Below, one piece after another: positions 31,494-43,843 of a stretch of DNA of 60,394 bases. The first letter of the stretch is position 1; each line of letters starts with the position of its first letter. Source of the DNA: Stutzerimonas chloritidismutans AW-1 (GTDB lineage Bacteria > Pseudomonadota > Gammaproteobacteria > Pseudomonadales > Pseudomonadaceae); NCBI RefSeq assembly GCF_000495915.1, contig NZ_AOFQ01000042.1, positions 1 through 60,394 of the forward strand. The letters are read 5' to 3'. A model generated the notes under the pieces. That model was given only the letters and a program-made list of their open reading frames with translations. It did not search any database and was not told the origin of the DNA. The translations under genes were made by a program, and so were the position numbers.

Positions 31494-32018
31494 ATGGCAT
31501 TTCTCGATTTTCTGCATATTTCCATCGCCGATCAGCAGCTCTACGGCTTCGCCGAGGGCCAGTTGCGTCTGCGCTTTTCTGTCTCTACGGCACGCAATGG
31601 TGCGGGCGAGCTGAACGGTTCCGGTTGCACGCCGCGCGGTCTGCATCAGGTGCGTGCGCGCCTCGGTGACGGTTTGCCTCAAGGTGCGGTGTTGCGTGGG
31701 CGGCGCTGGACTGGCGAAGTGTGGTCTGCAGCACTGCATGACAGCTTTCCAGGACGTGACTGGATACTGACCCGAATCCTCTGGCTCAGCGGTTGCGAGC
31801 CGGGGGCCAATCGCCACGGGCAGGTCGATACCTTCCGCCGTTACATCTACATTCACGGTACCCCCGATTGTGAGCCGATGGGCGTACCTCTTTCCCACGG
31901 TTGCATTCGCATGCGCAATGCCGACTTGCTGCAACTCTTCCCATTGGTGCCGCCTCACTGTGCGGTGCGCATCGACGAGGCGCCCTGTCCCGATTGGGCT
32001 GCCGCTGAACTCGAATAA
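31494..32018 (+). CDS. L,D-transpeptidase (YkuD) family protein
   Basis: A 174-residue protein with the YkuD core: the strand YIYIHGTP with the first His and SHGCIRMRNADLLQLF with the catalytic Cys, including the full HXX14-17[S/T]HGChN-like motif. YkuD enzymes make 3-3 crosslinks in peptidoglycan or attach proteins to it. There is no signal peptide, which is unusual for a wall enzyme; it may act on murein fragments inside the cell, which would fit its position before nagZ, a recycling enzyme. The ATG at 31494 has no clear ribosome binding site. Confidence 0.85.
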   Translation: MAFLDFLHISIADQQLYGFAEGQLRLRFSVSTARNGAGELNGSGCTPRGLHQVRARLGDGLPQGAVLRGRRWTGEVWSAALHDSFPGRDWILTRILWLSGCEPGANRHGQVDTFRRYIYIHGTPDCEPMGVPLSHGCIRMRNADLLQLFPLVPPHCAVRIDEAPCPDWAAAELE

Positions 32019-32033
32019 GGATTCCTTCTGCAT

Positions 32034-33032
32034 ATGCACGGTTCACTGATGCTGGACATTGCTGGTACCTGGTTGACTGCCGAGGATCGCCAGCTGCTTC
32101 GCCAGCCCGAGATCGGCGGGCTCATTCTGTTTGCCCGCAACATCGAGCACCCGCGCCAGGTCGACGAGCTGTGCCGCTCGATTCGTGCCGTGCGGCCAGA
32201 CCTGCTGTTGGCGGTGGACCAGGAAGGTGGCCGCGTTCAGCGGCTGCGCCAGGGTTTCGTACGGCTTCCGCCGATGCGCGAACTTGCGCGCTGCTCCGAC
32301 GCGCCGCGGCTGGCGGAAGCCTGCGGCTGGGTGATGGCGACCGAGGTACTCGCTGCGGGCCTGGATTTCAGCTTCGCACCGGTTCTCGATCTTGACCACC
32401 AGCGCAGTGCCGTGGTGGGAACGCGTGCATTCGAAGGCGATCCGCAGGCCGCCGTGGTGCTGATCGACGCGTTCATCCGTGGCATGCACGCCGCGGGTAT
32501 GGCCGCAACCGGCAAGCACTTTCCCGGTCATGGCTGGGCCGAGGCGGACTCCCATGTCGCGATCCCGGTCGACGAACGAAGTCTTGAAGAGTTGCGCCGC
32601 TGTGATCTGATTCCCTTCAAGGCGCTGAGCGGCACGCTCGATGCGATCATGCCGGCGCACGTGATCTATCCTCAGGTCGATGACCAGCCCGCAGGTTTTT
32701 CGCGGCGGTGGCTGCAGGACATCCTGCGTAACGAGCTCGGCTTCAAGGGCGTGATCTTCAGTGACGATCTGTCGATGGCGGGCGCGCACGTCGCCGGCGA
32801 TGCGGCCGATCGCATCCAGGCAGCACTGGTTGCCGGCTGTGACATGGGGCTGGTGTGCAATGATCGGGCGGCGGCTGAACTGGCGTTGGCTGCGCTGCAG
32901 CGCCTCAGCGTCACGGCGCCGCCTGCGCTTTCGCGTATGCGCGCTCGTCAGGAGTACGCTGCTGAGTACAAGCAGAATCCGCGTTGGCTTGACGCCATTG
33001 GCGCGCTCAAGGCCGCCGACCTGATTGACTGA
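32034..33032 (+). CDS. nagZ: beta-N-acetylhexosaminidase (muropeptide recycling)
   Basis: A 332-residue glycoside hydrolase family 3 enzyme. It has IGGLILFARNIEHPRQ, AVDQEGGRVQRL, the motif TGKHFPGHG, and the nucleophile Asp in SDDLSMAGAH. NagZ removes GlcNAc from GlcNAc-anhydroMurNAc-peptides in the cytoplasm during cell-wall recycling, and its product controls AmpR-dependent beta-lactamase genes in many bacteria. It begins 15 bases after the YkuD gene and is followed by mtnP after 24 bases, so all three are probably co-transcribed. Order psrA-nagZ-mtnP as in P. aeruginosa. Confidence 0.95.
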   Translation: MHGSLMLDIAGTWLTAEDRQLLRQPEIGGLILFARNIEHPRQVDELCRSIRAVRPDLLLAVDQEGGRVQRLRQGFVRLPPMRELARCSDAPRLAEACGWVMATEVLAAGLDFSFAPVLDLDHQRSAVVGTRAFEGDPQAAVVLIDAFIRGMHAAGMAATGKHFPGHGWAEADSHVAIPVDERSLEELRRCDLIPFKALSGTLDAIMPAHVIYPQVDDQPAGFSRRWLQDILRNELGFKGVIFSDDLSMAGAHVAGDAADRIQAALVAGCDMGLVCNDRAAAELALAALQRLSVTAPPALSRMRARQEYAAEYKQNPRWLDAIGALKAADLID

Positions 33033-33794
<762 letters not shown>

Positions 33795-33938
33795 GTGAAC
33801 CGCGGCGCACTGCAATGCGGGAGCGCTTTGTCAGAAACGTCGTTGTCATATTGCGGCCTGAGACTGGTATTTTTGCGGTGGCCCCCGTTGCGGCAAGCAT
33901 GCTGCTTGCTACACTTGGCCGTCCTTTGGAGTACCGGA

Positions 33939-34436
33939 ATGTTTTGCCAGGCACACACAATAAGAATTCTTAGAACCGTCGTGTTGCTCTGCCTGCTTGG
34001 CGGCATGGCCGGATGCTCGACCTGGTTTTCGGGCGATTTCAAGGACCCTACGGTCGAGCTCACCAAGGTCGATATCATCAAGGCGCGGCTGCTGGAACAG
34101 CAATTCATGCTGCGCTTTCGTATCGACAACCCCAACGATCACAGCCTGCCGGTGCGCGGGCTGATCTACAAAGTCCATCTCAACGACGTGGAACTGGCCA
34201 GCGGCGAGTCCAGTGGCTGGCTGACAGTACCTGCCAACAGCTTCGAGTACTACGAGGTGCCGGTTCACACCAACCTCTGGCGCCATATGAAGTACATCGT
34301 GCGTCTGCTGGAGAAGCCCGACCGTCCGATCGCCTACCGCCTGGCAGGTGAGCTCAAGACCGGGCTGATGATGGGCCGGCGCGTGCACATTTCCAACAAT
34401 GGCGAGATAATCCCGGGCAACTTTATTCCGGAGTAG
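33939..34436 (+). CDS. LEA14-like (WHy domain) lipoprotein
   Basis: A 165-residue lipoprotein. The signal peptide ends in the lipobox GMAGC ([17 protein letters not shown]). The rest matches the WHy/LEA14 domain: [52 protein letters not shown]. The NPN motif followed by a hydrophobic strand is typical. The family's function in bacteria is unknown, possibly stress-related and periplasmic. The start at 33939 gives a complete lipoprotein signal; the frame is open upstream but with no domain. Confidence 0.87.
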   Translation: MFCQAHTIRILRTVVLLCLLGGMAGCSTWFSGDFKDPTVELTKVDIIKARLLEQQFMLRFRIDNPNDHSLPVRGLIYKVHLNDVELASGESSGWLTVPANSFEYYEVPVHTNLWRHMKYIVRLLEKPDRPIAYRLAGELKTGLMMGRRVHISNNGEIIPGNFIPE

Positions 34437-34443
34437 TACCCAG

Positions 34444-34644
34444 ATGAGTCAAGAGCCCCACGTACATGGTCCCGACTGCAACCACGATCACGATCACGAT
34501 CACGACCATGACCATCACCACGTTCATGGCCCGCATTGCAATCACAGCCACGAACCTGTGCGTAATCCGCTGAAGGACGTCGGTCGCAATGACCCGTGCC
34601 CTTGTGGCAGCCAGCAGAAGTACAAGAAATGCCACGGCGCCTGA
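34444..34644 (+). CDS. His-rich SEC-C motif protein
   Basis: A 66-residue protein. It begins with a metal-binding stretch built of HD and HH repeats (residues 14-27, from repeated GATCAC units) between two copies of HVHGP-C-NH, and ends with the SEC-C zinc motif [22 protein letters not shown] is the C-terminal zinc finger of SecA that binds SecB and ribosomes. The two Cys of HGPDCNH and HGPHCNH could bind a metal with the His residues. It lies between the lipoprotein and the DUF2489 gene with 7-base gaps on both sides. Its role is unknown. Confidence 0.85.
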   Translation: MSQEPHVHGPDCNHDHDHDHDHDHHHVHGPHCNHSHEPVRNPLKDVGRNDPCPCGSQQKYKKCHGA

Positions 34645-34651
34645 GCCTGTC

Positions 34652-35113
34652 ATGACCCTGGCCATCGGTCTGTTCGTCATCGCCACGCTGCTGATTGCTG
34701 CGCTGGGCGGCTATGCGCTGTATCTCTGGCGGCGTGTCTGGCGCAACGAGCGGTTGCAGGCAGAGGCGCGGACGCAGCAGCAGACCGCGCTGGCGGAGGA
34801 TCTGCGAATCCTCGCCAGCTGCCTGCTGGAGGAGCAAGTCCCGCTCATCGAGGGGGCAATCCGCATCAAGGTGCTGCTCGACAACTATGATGTGGCGCTG
34901 GGGCAGCATCCTCGTTGTCAGGTTTTCCAGCAGCTGTTCGAAGCCACCGAGCAAGTGCCGACCCATGCCGCCTGGAAGGCGCTGGACAAGCAGGAGCGGC
35001 GCCGACATGAAGCGCAGTTCAGTGCCCTCGAGCTGCAGCACAAGGCCGAGGCTCGGCGTTCGGCCCGTTGGCTGCTCGACGAAGCTCTGCCAAAATCCCG
35101 CGACGCGGCCTGA
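34652..35113 (+). CDS. DUF2489 family protein
   Basis: A 153-residue protein with one N-terminal membrane segment (LAIGLFVIATLLIAALGGYALYLW) and a charged helical domain (EEQVPLIEGAIRIKVLLDNYD... LQHKAEARRSARWLLDEALP). This is the DUF2489 pattern. It starts seven bases after the SEC-C gene. Function unknown. The ATG at 34652 is chosen because it begins with the membrane helix. Confidence 0.8.
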   Translation: MTLAIGLFVIATLLIAALGGYALYLWRRVWRNERLQAEARTQQQTALAEDLRILASCLLEEQVPLIEGAIRIKVLLDNYDVALGQHPRCQVFQQLFEATEQVPTHAAWKALDKQERRRHEAQFSALELQHKAEARRSARWLLDEALPKSRDAA

Positions 35114-35188
35114 TCGACCGATCTTCTTCGCCGCGCGCCCTCTAATCTGTCAGTACCATCCCTTGCCAAGCTCGCTCAGGAGTCTTTG

Positions 35189-37726
35189 ATGTCTCTGCGT
35201 CTGCCGTTCGCCCTGGTTCGCCTGACGCTGGGGGCCGCGCTCGGCCTGGCCGGCCTGGGCGGTTGTCAGGCCTATCTCGATAATCGCTACAGCGCCAGCC
35301 TGCCGCCGCCGCAGGGCATTCAGCCGCTGACCGGCCTGGCAGGCAGCGCGAGTATCCGGCGCAATTCGCTGGGCATGCCGCTGATCGAAACCTCGTCGTT
35401 CCACGATGCGCTGTTCGCCATGGGTTACGTCCACGCCACCGATCGTCTGAGCCAGATGGTCAGCCTACGGCTGATGGCTCAAGGGCGATTGGCGGAGATG
35501 GTCGGCCCCGGCGTGTTGGAGAGCGACCGCTTCATGCGCGCGGTGAATCTGCGCCAGAGCGCCGAGCTGCTCTATCGTGAGTCCTCGCCGCGGATGAAGA
35601 AGTTCTTCGAGGTCTACGCCCGCGGCGTGAACGCCTACCTGTATCGCCATCAGGAAAAGCTGCCGATGGACCTTGCCGAGTCCGGCTACAAGCCTGAGTA
35701 CTGGAAGCCCGAGGACTCGGTGCTGGTGTTCTGTTTGCTTAACTTCGGACTTTCGCAGAATCTGCAAGAAGAAGTGGCGGCGCTGCTGCTGGCGCAGAAG
35801 GTGGGTAGCGACAAGCTCGCCTGGTTGCTGCCCATCTATCCGGACGAAGCATTGCCGTTCGCTGAAGCCGACAAGCTCAAGGGACTCGCGCTGGGTGGAT
35901 CGGTACCAGGGCTGGCGGCGATCGAGCAAGCGGCGCAAAACTTGGCATCGTTGACCCCGACTGGGATGGCTGCGTCGAACAACTGGGCCATTGCCGGCAG
36001 CAGCACCCGTAGCGGCAAACCGATTCTGGCCAACGACACGCCCCTGCCGCTGTCGATGCCTTCGTACTGGAATTTCATGCAGGTCCGCGCACCGAAGTTC
36101 CAGGCCGCGGGTGTCACCATCGCCGGGGTGCCCGCAGTGGTCGCCGGTTTCAACGGCAAGCTCGGCTGGGGCATGACCATGGTGATGGGCGACAATCAGG
36201 ACCTCTATCTCGAGCAGGTGCGCCGCGAAGGCTCGCGGCTGATGTACCTGGCCGATGGCAAGTGGCTGCAGGCCCGTGAGCGGCACGAAACCTACTTCGT
36301 CAAAGGCGAGCGGCCGATTCGCGAGACCATCTACGAAACCCGTAATGGGCCTCTGCTGAACACGGCGCTCGGCGAGCGCAAGCACCCCTTGCAACCGCTA
36401 CAGCTTCGCAGTGGTTACGGCCTTGCGCTGAAAACCACGCAGCTGGAGGCCGATCGCACCCTGGATGCCTTTTTCGATCTGTCCCGCGCGCAATCGGTGG
36501 ATCAGGCCTTCGAGGCGACCCGCGAAATTCGTGCGACGGCGCTGAATCTGGTGTTTGCTGACCAGCAGGGAATCGGCTGGCAGGTCACCGGACGCTTCCC
36601 AAATCGTCGCGAGGGATTGGGGCTGGTGCCGTCGCCGGGTTGGGACAATCGTTATGAATGGGACGGCTTCGCTGATCCGATGCTGCATCCCTACGACCAG
36701 GATCCTATCCAGGGCTGGCTCGGCACCGCCAACCATCGCAGTGTACCGCGCGGTTACGGGATGCAGCTTTCCAGCTCCTGGTATGGCCCCGAGCGCTATG
36801 AGCGCCTGGCGGAACTGGCGGGGCGGGGCAAGCATGACACCCGCAGTACTATCGCGATGCAGTACGACCAGGTCACGCCGTTCGCCGCCAAGCTCAGGGT
36901 AATGTTCGAGGCGCCGGGCATGGCCGAGCCGTTGCGCAAGGCGATCGATGCACTGCCGGCCGCCGAACGCAGCAAGGCGCGAGAAGCGCTGGATCGACTG
37001 ATGGTGTTCGACGGCAAGCTCGCTGCGGATTCGGCCGGTGCTGCGCTGTATGGCGCTTTCCTGCACGAAAGCGCACGGCAGACGTTCCTCGACGAGCTTG
37101 GGCCGGAAGATACGCAGGCGTGGCGAGCGCTGGTGCAGACGGCTAACACGTCCTACTCGGCGCAGGCGGACCATTTGCTCGGACGTGAAGACAGCCCGTT
37201 CTGGAACGACCAGCGGACTGCGCAAACCGAAGACAAGCCGGCGATTCTGGCACGCAGTCTTGCTGGTGCGGTGAGTCTGCTGGAAGGCCGCCTAGGCAAC
37301 GATCGCAGTGCGTGGCAGTGGGGCAAGCTGCACACTGCCAGTTGGACCTCCGGCGCGACGCAGTTGGCGCCGCATATGCCGGCCAGCCAGCGGAGCAAGA
37401 TCAACGCTATCGGCAGCTACCTGGATCGCGGCCCCTTTGCCATGGGCGGCGACCACAGCACGCTGAATGCCTCGGCCTATCACCTGGGAACGGACTTCGA
37501 TACCTGGCTGATCCCGGCGATGCGCATCATCGTCGACTTTGGCCGCGACGAGCCGATGATCGGCCTCAACAGTTCAGGCCAGTCGGGCAATCCGGCCAGC
37601 CCTCACTACGCCGATGGCATCGACGCGTGGATGAAGGCGAACTACATGAGTTTCCCGTTCAAGACGGAGAATCTCGACAAGGTCTACGGCAACCAGCGTC
37701 TGTTGCTGACGCCCGCCGGCAAGTGA
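35189..37726 (+). CDS. quiP: penicillin acylase family protein, QuiP-like acylase
   Basis: An 845-residue Ntn hydrolase. A lipoprotein-like signal ([10 protein letters not shown]) leads it, then the alpha chain and the beta-chain N-terminal nucleophile S263 ([11 protein letters not shown]). Further motifs are [14 protein letters not shown] and [11 protein letters not shown]. The precursor should be cut before S263 to form two chains in the periplasm. Length and sequence resemble QuiP (PA1032), which hydrolyses long-chain N-acyl-homoserine lactones; other members cleave penicillins. The substrate is inferred only. The ATG at 35189 is preferred over a TTG one codon upstream. Confidence 0.8.
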   Translation: MSLRLPFALVRLTLGAALGLAGLGGCQAYLDNRYSASLPPPQGIQPLTGLAGSASIRRNSLGMPLIETSSFHDALFAMGYVHATDRLSQMVSLRLMAQGRLAEMVGPGVLESDRFMRAVNLRQSAELLYRESSPRMKKFFEVYARGVNAYLYRHQEKLPMDLAESGYKPEYWKPEDSVLVFCLLNFGLSQNLQEEVAALLLAQKVGSDKLAWLLPIYPDEALPFAEADKLKGLALGGSVPGLAAIEQAAQNLASLTPTGMAASNNWAIAGSSTRSGKPILANDTPLPLSMPSYWNFMQVRAPKFQAAGVTIAGVPAVVAGFNGKLGWGMTMVMGDNQDLYLEQVRREGSRLMYLADGKWLQARERHETYFVKGERPIRETIYETRNGPLLNTALGERKHPLQPLQLRSGYGLALKTTQLEADRTLDAFFDLSRAQSVDQAFEATREIRATALNLVFADQQGIGWQVTGRFPNRREGLGLVPSPGWDNRYEWDGFADPMLHPYDQDPIQGWLGTANHRSVPRGYGMQLSSSWYGPERYERLAELAGRGKHDTRSTIAMQYDQVTPFAAKLRVMFEAPGMAEPLRKAIDALPAAERSKAREALDRLMVFDGKLAADSAGAALYGAFLHESARQTFLDELGPEDTQAWRALVQTANTSYSAQADHLLGREDSPFWNDQRTAQTEDKPAILARSLAGAVSLLEGRLGNDRSAWQWGKLHTASWTSGATQLAPHMPASQRSKINAIGSYLDRGPFAMGGDHSTLNASAYHLGTDFDTWLIPAMRIIVDFGRDEPMIGLNSSGQSGNPASPHYADGIDAWMKANYMSFPFKTENLDKVYGNQRLLLTPAGK

Positions 37727-37746
37727 GGAGGGGCGCCGCGCCGGCC

Positions 37747-38454
37747 CTAGGCCGGTTGCGGCGCTGCTGGCGCGACTTCCAGAACGCGGATCACGCCTGG
37801 CGTCGGATAATGCCAGCGCACGTCCACATCCCAGAACTGCGCGCCGTATCGCCGTTCCGGTTCGGGTTTCTGATAGGCCGGGCGCGGGTCCTGCGCCAGG
37901 CACTGCTCGATAAGCTCCACCAGGGGTTCGCCGAGCCGCGATGCTTCGTGGCCAGCCTGCAGGAAGCTGGCGTTCGACCACTGCACCTCGATCAACCCTG
38001 GCGCGTCGGCGGCCATCTCGTTGCGTGCCTCAGGCAGCGCGTCGGCGTACGGCACGTAGGGTTTGATGTCCAGCACCGGGGTGCCGTCCAGCAGGTCGAT
38101 GCCGGAAATGAACAGTCGTCCCGGCTCGACCTTATCCAGCCTGACCACCGACTGGCCGATGCCGTTGGGCCTGTGGGTCGCGCGGGTGGCGAACACGCCG
38201 ACCATGCGATTGCCGCCGAGGCGAGGCGGGCGAACCTTGAGGCGTGGCTTGCTTTCCAGCGCCTGATGGAAAAGAAACAGCAGCCATACGTGGCTGACCT
38301 GCTCGAGCCCGGCCACCGCCTCCCCGCTGTCGAACGGCGGCAGCAGTTCCACCACACCGCGTGCGGCTGGTGCCAGGCTGGGCTGGCGGGGGATTGCGAA
38401 CTTCTCCTTGAAGCAGGAGCGGACGTAGCCGATAGGCGAGACGCTGTGATCCAT
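37747..38454 (-). CDS. trmO: tRNA (t6A37-N6)-methyltransferase TrmO
   Basis: A 235-residue protein with the TsaA/TrmO fold: SPIGYVRSCFKEKFAIPRQP at the N-terminus, VSHVWLLFLFHQ, the SAM-binding FATRATHRPNGIGQSVV and GTPVLDIKPYVPYADA. TrmO methylates N6-threonylcarbamoyladenosine at position 37 of threonine tRNAs. It has the C-terminal extension of the gammaproteobacterial form. It lies after trpB on the same strand with a 112-base gap, so joint transcription is possible. Confidence 0.92.
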   Translation of the reverse strand: MDHSVSPIGYVRSCFKEKFAIPRQPSLAPAARGVVELLPPFDSGEAVAGLEQVSHVWLLFLFHQALESKPRLKVRPPRLGGNRMVGVFATRATHRPNGIGQSVVRLDKVEPGRLFISGIDLLDGTPVLDIKPYVPYADALPEARNEMAADAPGLIEVQWSNASFLQAGHEASRLGEPLVELIEQCLAQDPRPAYQKPEPERRYGAQFWDVDVRWHYPTPGVIRVLEVAPAAPQPA

Positions 38455-38566
38455 GAAGGCGGGCCTAGGAAGCAGTCGGGCGGCTGCGCATCTTACCCGC
38501 TACGGCCGCCGGTTGCGCTTACGGCCGGCCGACGCGCATATGCAGCGTCGGTCAGCCACGCGGGCG

Positions 38567-39775
38567 CTACAGACCGAGCAGGTTGGCGACGTAATCGGCA
38601 TCCTTGTCGCCGCGGCCGGAGAGGTTGACGAGTATATGGCTTTCCTTGCTCAGCGTCGGTGCGCTGCGGATGGCCCAGGCCACTGCGTGGGCGCTTTCCA
38701 GGGCCGGGATGATGCCTTCGACGCGGGAAAGGGTCATAAAGGCGTCGAGGCATTCCTGGTCGGTCGCGGTCTGGTAGTTCACCCGACCTAGATCCTTCAG
38801 GTAGCTGTGCTGCGGGCCGACGCCCGGGTAGTCCAGGCCGGAGGCGATGGAATGCACCGCCGATGGGTTGCCATCGGCATCCTCCAGCACGTAGCAGGCC
38901 ATGCCGTGCAGCTCGCCGGGCTTGCCCTTTGATAGCGTGGCCGAGTGGCGCCCAGGCTTGTCCAGGCTTTCGCCCGCCGGCTCGATACCGACCAGCTCGA
39001 CCGCGGCATCTTCGAGAAAGGCGGTGAACATGCCCATGGCATTCGAACCACCCCCGACGCAGGCAACCACGTGATCGGGCAGGCGGCCATGTTTGGCGAG
39101 GAACTGCTCACGGGCTTCGGTGCCGATGATCGACTGGAAGTCGCGGACCATCTTCGGGAACGGGTGCGGGCCGACCACCGAGCCGATGGCGTAGATGTAG
39201 TTGTGCGGGTCCTTCAGGTATTCCTCGAAGGCGCTATCCACCGCTTCCTTGAGCGTCGCGGCGCCGCGGGTGACCGTTACCAGCTTGCAGCCGAGGATCT
39301 TCATCTTGGTGACGTTCGGGTGTTCCTTCTCGATGTCCACCTGGCCCATGTGGATCTCGCAGGGAATGCCGACCAGCGCGCAGGCGGTAGCCAGGGCAAC
39401 CCCGTGCTGGCCGGCGCCAGTCTCCGCGATCACCTTCTTCTTGCCCATGAATTTGGCCAGCAGCGCCTCGCCCAGGCAGTGATTGATCTTGTGCGCGCCG
39501 GTGTGGTTCAGGTCTTCGCGCTTCAGATAGATCTGCGCACCGCCGAGCTGCTCGGACAGCCGCCGCGCATGGAAGATCGGGCTTGGCCGACCCACGTAGT
39601 CGGCGAACAGTGCGGCCAGTTCCTGCCGGAAGTCATCACGCTGGCGAATTTCCTCGTAGGCGAGGTTGATGTCGTCCATCGCCTGCTTGAGGTGCGGTGG
39701 GACCAGCTGGCCGCCATAGGGGCCGAAATATCCGTTGGCGTCGGGCATGGCGGTGAAGCGAGGATCGGACGACAT
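38567..39775 (-). CDS. trpB: tryptophan synthase beta chain, solitary copy
   Basis: A 402-residue PLP enzyme of the TrpB1 type. K96 in [13 protein letters not shown] is the PLP lysine and E118 in AETGAGQHG the usual catalytic Glu; [10 protein letters not shown] binds the PLP phosphate. The enzyme makes L-tryptophan from indole and serine. No trpA follows, and the wording ([30 protein letters not shown]) differs from the pseudomonad trpBA enzyme as I remember it. It is therefore likely a second, diverged trpB, perhaps for indole salvage. The start at 39775 fits the family N-terminus. Confidence 0.88.
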   Translation of the reverse strand: MSSDPRFTAMPDANGYFGPYGGQLVPPHLKQAMDDINLAYEEIRQRDDFRQELAALFADYVGRPSPIFHARRLSEQLGGAQIYLKREDLNHTGAHKINHCLGEALLAKFMGKKKVIAETGAGQHGVALATACALVGIPCEIHMGQVDIEKEHPNVTKMKILGCKLVTVTRGAATLKEAVDSAFEEYLKDPHNYIYAIGSVVGPHPFPKMVRDFQSIIGTEAREQFLAKHGRLPDHVVACVGGGSNAMGMFTAFLEDAAVELVGIEPAGESLDKPGRHSATLSKGKPGELHGMACYVLEDADGNPSAVHSIASGLDYPGVGPQHSYLKDLGRVNYQTATDQECLDAFMTLSRVEGIIPALESAHAVAWAIRSAPTLSKESHILVNLSGRGDKDADYVANLLGL

Positions 39776-40197
39776 GAACTCATCTCTGCAGGTGGAATGG
39801 GAGAAGGCTGCTGCTATGCGGGGCCGATCATAAGTCAGCGCACAATCGCTGAAAACGCCGAGCTGGAGCGGAGCGCTGGGCCGCTCGTGGCGAGGCGATT
39901 CGCATGACCGAAGGGTCGGATCAAGGCGTATGGAATGGTGCCGATTTCGCCGTGATTCGCGAAATTGACACTTATCGTGTAGGATGCACGCCGACTTCGC
40001 CATTATGGGAGCATGATTCAACTCAATTTTTTGTCGGCAGCAGCTTGCCGACGGGCATGGCTGTCATCAGTACGGCCGCTATGCATGCCCATCCCGCCCT
40101 TGGTGCGCAGCAATTTCAAGAGATTTGCCCGCCACCTGCCGCAATACGTCGCACCGCGATGTCGTAAAAGCCAGAACAAGTTCAGGAGATAGAACTG
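39776..40197. other. divergent promoter region between trpB and betT
   Basis: These 422 bases hold no supported gene. A hairpin, GTCGGCA with TGCCGAC (40033-40052), follows a T-rich run (CAATTTTTTG) and lies 146 bases before the betT start. I see no clear BetI-like operator. Confidence 0.45.
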
Positions 40198-42264
40198 ATG
40201 AACGAGGCTGAGCTCTCGCCCAATGATTCCGAAGCGCCGGCTGACCGGATCAATCCCGTAGTTTTCTACGGTTCCGCAATCGCCATCGTGGCGTTTGCCA
40301 TATGGACGATGTTCTTCACAGATCGCTCCCAAGCGGTCATCAACACGGTACTTGGCTGGATATCCGACACCTTCGGCTGGTTCTACTTTCTCGCCGTGCT
40401 GGTCTACCTGCTCTTCGTGGTGATCGTGGCTACCAGCCGCTACGGCAAGATCCGCCTTGGGCCGGATCATTCCAAACCCGAATTCAACGTGGTCACCTGG
40501 GCGGCGATGCTGTTTTCCGCCGGGATCGGCATCGACCTGCTGTTCTTCTGCATCGCCGAACCCATCACCCAGTTTCTCGAACCACCGGTAGGCGAGGGCG
40601 GAACCACCCAGGCCGCGCGCCACGCCATGGAGCTGACCTTCCTGCACTGGGGCCTTTCCGGTTGGGGTGTCTATACCCTGGTCGGAATGTCGCTGGCGTA
40701 TTTCAGCTTTCGCCAGGGCTTGCCGCTGTCGATCCGCTCATCGCTGTATCCGATCTTCGGCAAGCGCATCTACGGCCCCATCGGGCATACCGTCGATACC
40801 GCCGCGGTGCTGGGCACGGTGTTCGGCATCGCTACCAGTCTCGGCATCGGCATCATCCAGCTCAACTTCGGCCTCAACTACATCTTCGGCATACCGGAAG
40901 GCACGCTCACCCAGGCGGTGCTGGTGGTGCTGATCGTGGTGTTCTCGGCAATCTCGGCGGCGACCGGGGTCGAGCGCGGGATTCGCCGGCTTTCCGAATT
41001 CAACATGCTGCTGGCGGTCCTGCTGCTGCTGTTCGTGCTGGTGGTCGGCGACACGGTGTTCCTGCTCAACGCGCTGGTGATGAACGTCGGCGACTACTTC
41101 TCCAACTTCATCAGCCTGTCGCTGGACACCTACGCCTACCGCCGGCCGACCGACTGGCTGAACGCCTGGACAGTGTTCTTCTGGGCCTGGTGGATCGCCT
41201 GGGGGCCGTTCGTGGGCCTGTTCCTGGCGCGGATTTCCCGCGGTCGCACCATCCGCGAGTTCGTCATCGGCACGCTGCTGCTGCCCCTGGCCTTCATGAT
41301 GGCCTGGATGTCGATCATGGGTAACAGCGCCATCGAGATGGTCATGGGCGGTGCCCTCGAATTCGGCCAGCAGGCGGTGAGCAACCCCGGTTCGTCGATC
41401 TATCTGTTCCTGCAGAGCCTGCCGTGGGCCGGTCTCACCACGATCGTGGTGACCATCCTGGCCATCGTCTTCTTCGTCACCTCCGGCGACTCCGGCTCGC
41501 TGGTGCTGTCGAACTTCACCTCCATCCTCAACGATGTGAACAGCGATGCGCCGGTGTGGATGCGCATCCTCTGGGCGGCGATCATCGGCATTCTCACCCT
41601 GGCGCTGCTGATTGCGGGCGGCCTGACTGCGCTGCAGGGCACCGTGGTGATCATGGGGCTGCCGTTCTCCATCGTCCTGCTGTTCATGATGTACGGGCTG
41701 TTCAAGGCATTGCACGTCGAAGGCGTCATGGCCGACAGCTACCAGAAGAGCCTGTCCGGCTACCTGTCCGGGCGCGCTACGCTGGAACACACGCAGATGA
41801 ACTGGAGTCAGCGCCTGTCGCGGGCAATGAGCTTCCCCAGCCGTTCGCAGATCCGTCGTTACCTGAAGGATGTGTGCAAGCCGGCGATGGAGGAGATCCA
41901 GAAGGCGCTGGGCGAGAAGGGCGTGCCGGTGGAGATCGTCGAAGGCGAACCGGGCAACGAGCACCTGGCGCTGCACGTCAATCTGGGCAGCGAGCAGGAC
42001 TTCACCTACCAGATCTGGCCGGTGCGCGGCACCATGCCGTCCTTTGCCCTGCGCACGCAGAGCGGCAACGCCGACTACTACCGGCTTGAGGTGCATCTGC
42101 GTCAGGGCAGCCTGGGTTACGACCTGATGGGCTACTCGCGGCGCCAGCTGATCGAGGACATCCTCGACCACTACGAGCACCACATGCACTTCCTGCATCT
42201 GCAACGCGAGAACGGCGGTGGTGAAAGCGGCATGCCCAATCCGGGCGCGGCGCCGACACCCTGA
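40198..42264 (+). CDS. betT: BCCT-family choline transporter
   Basis: A 688-residue inner-membrane carrier with twelve hydrophobic segments and the BCCT signature: WTVFFWAWWIAWGPFVGLFLARISRGRTIREF, and GIGIDLLFFCIAEPI. The C-terminal cytoplasmic tail of about 170 residues is characteristic of BetT, where it senses osmotic stress. BetT imports choline with the proton gradient. The two genes downstream convert choline to glycine betaine, which makes choline the likely substrate. GGAG (40186-40189) stands before the ATG. Confidence 0.93.
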   Translation: MNEAELSPNDSEAPADRINPVVFYGSAIAIVAFAIWTMFFTDRSQAVINTVLGWISDTFGWFYFLAVLVYLLFVVIVATSRYGKIRLGPDHSKPEFNVVTWAAMLFSAGIGIDLLFFCIAEPITQFLEPPVGEGGTTQAARHAMELTFLHWGLSGWGVYTLVGMSLAYFSFRQGLPLSIRSSLYPIFGKRIYGPIGHTVDTAAVLGTVFGIATSLGIGIIQLNFGLNYIFGIPEGTLTQAVLVVLIVVFSAISAATGVERGIRRLSEFNMLLAVLLLLFVLVVGDTVFLLNALVMNVGDYFSNFISLSLDTYAYRRPTDWLNAWTVFFWAWWIAWGPFVGLFLARISRGRTIREFVIGTLLLPLAFMMAWMSIMGNSAIEMVMGGALEFGQQAVSNPGSSIYLFLQSLPWAGLTTIVVTILAIVFFVTSGDSGSLVLSNFTSILNDVNSDAPVWMRILWAAIIGILTLALLIAGGLTALQGTVVIMGLPFSIVLLFMMYGLFKALHVEGVMADSYQKSLSGYLSGRATLEHTQMNWSQRLSRAMSFPSRSQIRRYLKDVCKPAMEEIQKALGEKGVPVEIVEGEPGNEHLALHVNLGSEQDFTYQIWPVRGTMPSFALRTQSGNADYYRLEVHLRQGSLGYDLMGYSRRQLIEDILDHYEHHMHFLHLQRENGGGESGMPNPGAAPTP

Positions 42265-42272
42265 TCCTGCAC

Positions 42273-42331
42273 GCCTCGGGCGATCCCCGAGGCGTTCCAA
42301 TCATGTTGCGGCAGCGTCGATCCGCTGCCGC
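42273..42331 (+). promoter_or_regulatory. tandem hairpins between betT and betB
   Basis: Two perfect stems stand in the 92-base gap: GCCTCGGG with CCCGAGGC (42273-42293, 5-base loop) and GCGGCAGCG with CGCTGCCGC (42308-42331, 6-base loop). No T run follows, so they are more likely to slow transcription or to protect the mRNA ends after processing than to terminate. Confidence 0.6.
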
Positions 42332-42356
42332 CACGAACAGTACGAAGAGGTAGATC

Positions 42357-43829
<1,473 letters not shown>

Positions 43830-43843
43830 GGGAGGTTTGAACC

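Noticed and set aside
34476..34525. GATCAC repeats as a CRISPR-like array
   Set aside because: The units are 6 bp, without spacers, and encode the HD repeats of the SEC-C protein. No CRISPR array was seen in the window.
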